A DNA stretch of 9,688 bases from Lachnospiraceae bacterium (lineage in GTDB: Bacteria > Bacillota > Clostridia > Lachnospirales > Lachnospiraceae). The translations under genes and the position numbers were made by a program. The DNA lies in the NCBI GenBank assembly GCA_004556655.1, contig SFGF01000098.1, positions 1 to 9,688 on the forward strand, written 5' to 3'. The notes under the pieces are model-generated. The model was not told the origin of the DNA and ran no database searches. It was given only the letters and a program-made list of their open reading frames with translations. This document shows, piece after piece, positions 6,680 through 9,688 of this stretch. Positions within the stretch are counted from its first letter, which is position 1, and every line of letters begins with the position of its first letter.

Positions 6680-7136
6680 ATGCGGACAGTAAATGAAGTG
6701 AGCAAACTTACAGGAGTAAGTGTCCGGACGCTTCATTACTATGAGTTTACATGTTTTCGATAACACGGAAATGAATCAATACAAAGAAGAAGTCAGAGAA
6801 AAATGGGGGCAGACAAAGGCCTATCAGGAGTATGAAGAAAAAGCAAAGGGCGGTATGGATTATCAGGAAGCTGCCGATCAGATGATGTCATTGTTTGCGG
6901 AGATAGGGAAACTATGTGACCTGTCGCCGGATCATGAAAAAGTGCAGGAAAAAATTCGTGAACTGCAGAATTTTATTACGGAACATTATTATAACTGCAC
7001 GGATGAAATATTCAGAGACCTGGGAAAGATGTATGTGGACGATGAGCGGTTTAAGAAAAACATCGATGCATACGGTGGTGAAGGCACAGCAGAGTTTGTA
7101 TGGTGTGCAATAGAAAATGCATTTATAAATGGTTAG
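6680..7136 (+). pseudogene. Broken MerR-family regulator with TipAS domain (TipA-like), internal deletion
   Basis: The gene starts properly: GGGAGGG (6667-6673), ATG 6680, then MRTVNEVSKLTGVSVRTLHYY, the beginning of a MerR helix-turn-helix. After YYE the frame leaves homology and stops at TAA 6761-6763. From about 6750, in a different frame, comes VFDNTEMNQYKEEV, REKWGQTKAYQEYEEKA, NFITEHYYNCTDE and GGEGTAEFVWCAI, which is the C-terminal TipAS drug-binding domain, open to TAG at 7134-7136. An intact relative has ~250 residues, so roughly 90 residues (second half of the DNA-binding domain and the linker helix) appear deleted and the frame shifted. The TipAS part could still be made from ATG 6741 (131 aa) or ATG 6771 (121 aa), though neither has a good ribosome binding site. 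TipA-type proteins bind thiopeptide or other drugs and activate their own and efflux genes. Confidence 0.85.
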
Positions 7137-7154
7137 AAAATCAGTAAAGTATGG

Positions 7155-7204
7155 ATCCCTCTGTGTTGGTATTACGAAAAAATACCGATACAGAGGGATT
7201 TTTT
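7155..7204 (+). terminator. Intrinsic terminator after the broken regulator gene
   Basis: ATCCCTCTGT (7155-7164) pairs with ACAGAGGGAT (7190-7199), with an inner stem GGTATT/AATACC (7168-7173, 7181-7186), and is followed by TTTTT (7200-7204). It ends the regulator transcript and insulates the hydrolase operon. Confidence 0.88.
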
Positions 7205-7222
7205 GGATATTCTTATACAATT

Positions 7223-7287
7223 AATTCCAAAAATGACTTAATTGTAGGGAAAATGGAATTTTTAGAAAATCTTAATAAAATTATAAT
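7223..7287 (+). promoter_or_regulatory. AT-rich promoter region with a dyad upstream of the hydrolase operon
   Basis: TATAAT (7282-7287) is a perfect -10, but the matching -35 position holds only T-rich sequence (about 7259-7264), so the promoter is weak or activator-dependent. Upstream, AATTCCA (7223-7229) and TGGAATT (7254-7260) form a perfect 7-bp dyad with a 24-bp spacer, a possible regulator site next to the -35. Confidence 0.4.
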
Positions 7288-7313
7288 TGATTTACAGGTT
7301 ACGTAAAAAAATG

Positions 7314-7320
7314 AAAGGAG
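7314..7320 (+). promoter_or_regulatory. Ribosome binding site that fixes the hydrolase start
   Basis: AAAGGAG lies 8 bp before ATG 7329. An in-frame ATG at 7311 would put this site inside the coding sequence, and a TTG at 7287 overlaps the -10, so 7329 is preferred. Confidence 0.75.
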
Positions 7321-7328
7321 ATAAGAAG

Positions 7329-8156
7329 ATGGTAAAATTTCGAACAGAAAAAGTAACTGAAAGAGTAACCCGGATTTATGCAATCTGCACGGAGCTTATG
7401 TATCTCGTGGAAAGCGATGAAAAAGCGGTGTTGATTGATACAGGCAGTGGATTCGGTTCACTGAAAGCAAAAGTGGATAGTCTTACAGATAAACCGCTGA
7501 TTGTATTACTGACCCATGGGCATACAGATCATGCGATGGGGGCAGGAGAATTTGAAACAGTGTACATGAATCATAAAGATGATTATATCTTTGGACCGCA
7601 TGGTGACAGAAAGTTTCAGTTAGAAGGACTTGAGATGTCGGAACAGCGTGGAGACGTGGTAGAGGACTACTATATTGAGACGGCAGATGTATCATCTTTT
7701 CTGGACTTGAACGGAGGCGACAGCTTTGATCTGGGAGGCGTCACTATTGACATATATGATTGCCCGGGGCATACAAAAGGGTCTGTTGTAATGTTAATAA
7801 AGGAGGCCGAAGAAAAACTGCTTCTTCTTGGAGATGCCTGTAATAACTTTACATTTCTGTTTGAAGATTATTCAATTTCGATTGCACAATATAAAAATAG
7901 TCTTATCCGTCTGAAAAAGGAGGTGGAAGGAAAATACAATAAGGTTCTGGCTTCGCATGGAGATGGATCTCTGCCAATAGATATTATTGATGGAATGATC
8001 GAATTATGTGACGATATTCAATCCGGCAATACGGATGATATTCCCATGACGTTTCGCGGCAATAGTGGATTGATTGCCAAAAAGATGGGAGAAAATGGAT
8101 TGCGTGTTGATGGAGGAAGTGGAAATATTGTCTACAATAAAGAAAAAATCAGTTAA
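7329..8156 (+). CDS. MBL-fold metal-dependent hydrolase
   Basis: 275 residues from ATG 7329. The metallo-beta-lactamase fold is clear: VLIDTGSGFG (34-43), the metal motif HGHTDH (63-68) matching HxHxDH, H148 in DCPGHTKGS, D169 in LLLLGDACN and H210 in ASHGDG. All ligands for a two-metal centre are present, so it should be an active cytosolic hydrolase; no signal peptide is seen, which argues against a secreted beta-lactamase. Substrates in this superfamily range over thioesters, lactones, phosphodiesters and phosphonates, and I cannot choose. The C-terminal ~40 residues, with RGNSGLIAKKMGENG and GNIVYN, look like a conserved tail of a subgroup. It ends 15 bp before a sugar symporter gene, so the two are co-transcribed, and action on the imported compound is a reasonable inference. 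Confidence 0.85.
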   Translation: MVKFRTEKVTERVTRIYAICTELMYLVESDEKAVLIDTGSGFGSLKAKVDSLTDKPLIVLLTHGHTDHAMGAGEFETVYMNHKDDYIFGPHGDRKFQLEGLEMSEQRGDVVEDYYIETADVSSFLDLNGGDSFDLGGVTIDIYDCPGHTKGSVVMLIKEAEEKLLLLGDACNNFTFLFEDYSISIAQYKNSLIRLKKEVEGKYNKVLASHGDGSLPIDIIDGMIELCDDIQSGNTDDIPMTFRGNSGLIAKKMGENGLRVDGGSGNIVYNKEKIS

Positions 8157-8171
8157 AGAAAGGAAAAGAAT

Positions 8172-9518
8172 ATGAATAACAAAGTTAGTGTAAAAGAAAA
8201 ATTGTGTTATGGAATAGGTTCCGGTGGTGGCAATATTATTACACAGATTCTGGGAACTTTTTTGGCAGCATATTATACAGATACTGTAGGTATTGCGGCA
8301 GCAGCGATTGGAACCATGATGCTCCTGACAAGACTTTTGGATGGTGTCAGTGATATTATCATGGGTGGTGTTATTGACAGAACCAATACAAAATGGGGTA
8401 AGGCAAGACCATGGCTGTTAATCAGTGCACCGTTCATCTGTATAGGTCTGATTCTGACATTTAATGTACCTGAAAGTATGAGTTCAGGGGCAAAACTGAT
8501 ATATGCCTATCTTACATATATATTCTTGAACTGTATCAGCTATACAGCATACATGATTTCGCATACCTCTCTTCTGGCACGTATGACATTGGATGTACAT
8601 GACCGTCAGACAATGACTTCTCTGAATCAGATTATCAATAATGTTGTACAGTTGATTGTTACCGGATTTACTATGGTTTTCGTAGGAAACTGGGGATGGA
8701 GAACGGTTTCTATCGTTTATGGAATCATCACGGCAGTTATGATTCTGATTTGCTTCTTTGGAACCAGAGAACATATCAGCATGAGCGAAGGCGGAGAAGA
8801 AATCAAAAAAGCAGAAGTGGTACCCTTGGCGAAAGCGATACCTGCACTTGTAAAGAATAAATATTTCTATCTTCTTGCGGCACTTTTTATCCTGGCACTC
8901 AGTATTGCTTCAGGAAATGGTTCCATGACGGTATATTATTGTGGTAATATTCTGGAAAATATGGATATGATGACACCGTTGTCCATGGCACTGACAATTC
9001 CGGTTATTGTAGGTAATATTTTTGTACCTTCAATTGTACAGAAACTTGGACACAGGAAAACATTAATTATCAGTTCTGTTCTGATGGTTGCCGGATTCCT
9101 GATCGTAGCGATCAATCCTTACAGCGGAACATTTGCAGTGATCGGTACTACAGTACGAGGATTTGGAAATGGTGCTATTTTTGCATGTGGATTTGCGCTG
9201 TCTGCTCAGGTTGTTGATTATGGCGACTGGAAATTTAATGTGCGTTCAGAAGGTCTTGTAAATAGCTGTGTAAGCTTCGGGCAGAAAATCGGTCTTGGAC
9301 TTGGAGCCGCAATTGCAAGCTGGATTATTGCGGCAGGCGGTTATGTAGGAACTGCAGCAACTCAGACAGAAGCCGCAAAAGCATCAATTGTATTCGCATA
9401 TGTATGGTATGGTGTTATTCTTGCAGTATTATTACTTATTGTAAGTATTTTCTTAAATATTGATAAGTATGAACAACAGATTAAAGAAGAATTGGAAGTA
9501 CGTCACAAACAGAATTAA
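8172..9518 (+). CDS. GPH-family glycoside:cation symporter (MelB-like)
   Basis: 448 residues, about 12 membrane spans, cytoplasmic membrane. GPH (glycoside-pentoside-hexuronide:cation) signatures are present: RLLDGVSDIIMGGVIDRT (54-71) with D57 and D61 matching the cation-site aspartates of MelB, TKWGKARPWLL (73-83), VDYGDWKFNVRSEG (348-361), and GQKIGLGLGAA (370-380) containing the conserved Lys K372. The family imports a sugar, glycoside or uronide with Na+ or H+. Members near 450 residues without a C-terminal IIA domain are common, as here. The charged tail is cytosolic. GAAAGGA lies about 7 bp before the ATG, and the stop codon of the hydrolase gene is 15 bp upstream. No clear terminator follows before the right repeat arm at 9590. 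The sugar is unknown. Confidence 0.9.
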   Translation: MNNKVSVKEKLCYGIGSGGGNIITQILGTFLAAYYTDTVGIAAAAIGTMMLLTRLLDGVSDIIMGGVIDRTNTKWGKARPWLLISAPFICIGLILTFNVPESMSSGAKLIYAYLTYIFLNCISYTAYMISHTSLLARMTLDVHDRQTMTSLNQIINNVVQLIVTGFTMVFVGNWGWRTVSIVYGIITAVMILICFFGTREHISMSEGGEEIKKAEVVPLAKAIPALVKNKYFYLLAALFILALSIASGNGSMTVYYCGNILENMDMMTPLSMALTIPVIVGNIFVPSIVQKLGHRKTLIISSVLMVAGFLIVAINPYSGTFAVIGTTVRGFGNGAIFACGFALSAQVVDYGDWKFNVRSEGLVNSCVSFGQKIGLGLGAAIASWIIAAGGYVGTAATQTEAAKASIVFAYVWYGVILAVLLLIVSIFLNIDKYEQQIKEELEVRHKQN

Positions 9519-9589
9519 GCATCGGCTGTAAGCGGTCTGATAAAGCATAGTGATACCTGAAAATACTATTGTAGATAAGTACAACAAAT
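9519..9589 (+). other. Non-coding stretch after the symporter gene
   Basis: No gene or strong terminator is seen. TTGTA (9569-9573) and TACAA (9580-9584) form a small dyad around GATAAG, next to the inner edge of the right repeat arm. The left arm also has an extra TTGTGTATA copy outside the 98-bp match (129-137), so both inner flanks carry related but unaligned motifs. Confidence 0.4.
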
Positions 9590-9687
9590 CTTGAGTTTCC
9601 GCAGTCTTATCCACAAGGCACTAAATCTGTTGCATTGAATATACACAACTTTCAAAAAATGCCCCAAATATAAGGAATCCTGTTCCT
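9590..9687 (-). repeat. Right arm of the 98-bp inverted repeat
   Basis: This is the reverse complement of 1-98 at 91 of 98 positions, pointing inward. It contains TATACACAA (9640-9648) and the perfect DnaA-box consensus TTATCCACA (9607-9615), both unchanged from the left arm. It ends in the small palindrome AAGGAATCCTGTTCCTT (9672-9688), one base beyond the left arm's first base. Its inner end, CTTGAGTTTCCGCAG, is identical to the left arm, and identity stops sharply at 9590. Confidence 0.9.
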
Positions 9688-9688
9688 T

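Noticed and set aside
6720..7136. A normal stand-alone 138-residue gene starting at GTG 6720
   Set aside because: The first 20 or so codons overlap the MerR helix-turn-helix in another frame, and the AGGAG is only 3 bp from the GTG. The remnant of a broken tipA-like gene explains it better.
7329..8156. Beta-lactamase conferring antibiotic resistance
   Set aside because: The fold and metal ligands fit the broad MBL superfamily, but there is no signal peptide and the operon partner is a sugar symporter. A resistance role is not supported.
73..9615. DnaA boxes as evidence for a replication origin
   Set aside because: Only one consensus box is present in each arm. There is no cluster of boxes, no dnaA, dnaN or rep gene, and no clear unwinding region.
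1..9688. CRISPR array, tRNA, rRNA, phage or plasmid genes
   Set aside because: No regularly spaced repeats, no cloverleaf-like or ribosomal sequence, and no integrase, relaxase, replication or structural phage protein was seen on either strand.

Overview
The window reads as ordinary chromosomal metabolism and transport DNA from a low-to-moderate GC Firmicute. Strong AGGAGG-type ribosome binding sites, a TipA-like MerR gene, a GH4 glycosidase and a GPH-type sugar symporter together suggest a gut clostridium of the Lachnospiraceae type. That placement is inference from gene style; there is no rRNA or other marker gene here.

Layout from left to right. Positions 1-98 are one arm of a 98-bp imperfect inverted repeat whose partner is 9590-9687, so the repeat pair brackets the whole window. 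Next come a promoter-like stretch and a strong leader hairpin, then a two-gene plus-strand unit: an alanine dehydrogenase-family oxidoreductase (211-1383) and an NhaC-family Na+/H+ antiporter (1479-2879). A long two-way terminator (2897-2955) separates it from a minus-strand GH4 NAD-dependent glycosidase (2960-4426). That gene diverges from an AraC-family regulator (4602-5519) across a short region holding a perfect 9-bp dyad. A minus-strand GNAT acetyltransferase (5557-6423) converges on the regulator.

The right part starts with a MerR-type promoter (19-bp spacer) in front of a broken TipA-like regulator gene (6680-7136). Only the start of its DNA-binding helix-turn-helix and its C-terminal TipAS ligand-binding domain remain, in different frames. 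After a good terminator (7155-7204), an MBL-fold hydrolase (7329-8156) and a GPH-family sugar:cation symporter (8172-9518) form a tight operon.

How the genes may work together (inference): the dehydrogenase and antiporter probably form an amino-acid or ion-coupled unit; the AraC protein probably controls the divergent GH4 enzyme; the GPH symporter could supply a glycoside to the cell, but nothing in the sequence ties it to the GH4 enzyme. No transposase, integrase, phage gene, CRISPR array, tRNA or rRNA was seen. The items most worth a second look are the bracketing inverted repeat with a consensus DnaA box in each arm, the broken tipA-like gene that leaves an open TipAS reading frame behind a MerR-type promoter, and the divergence of the dehydrogenase's substrate region.
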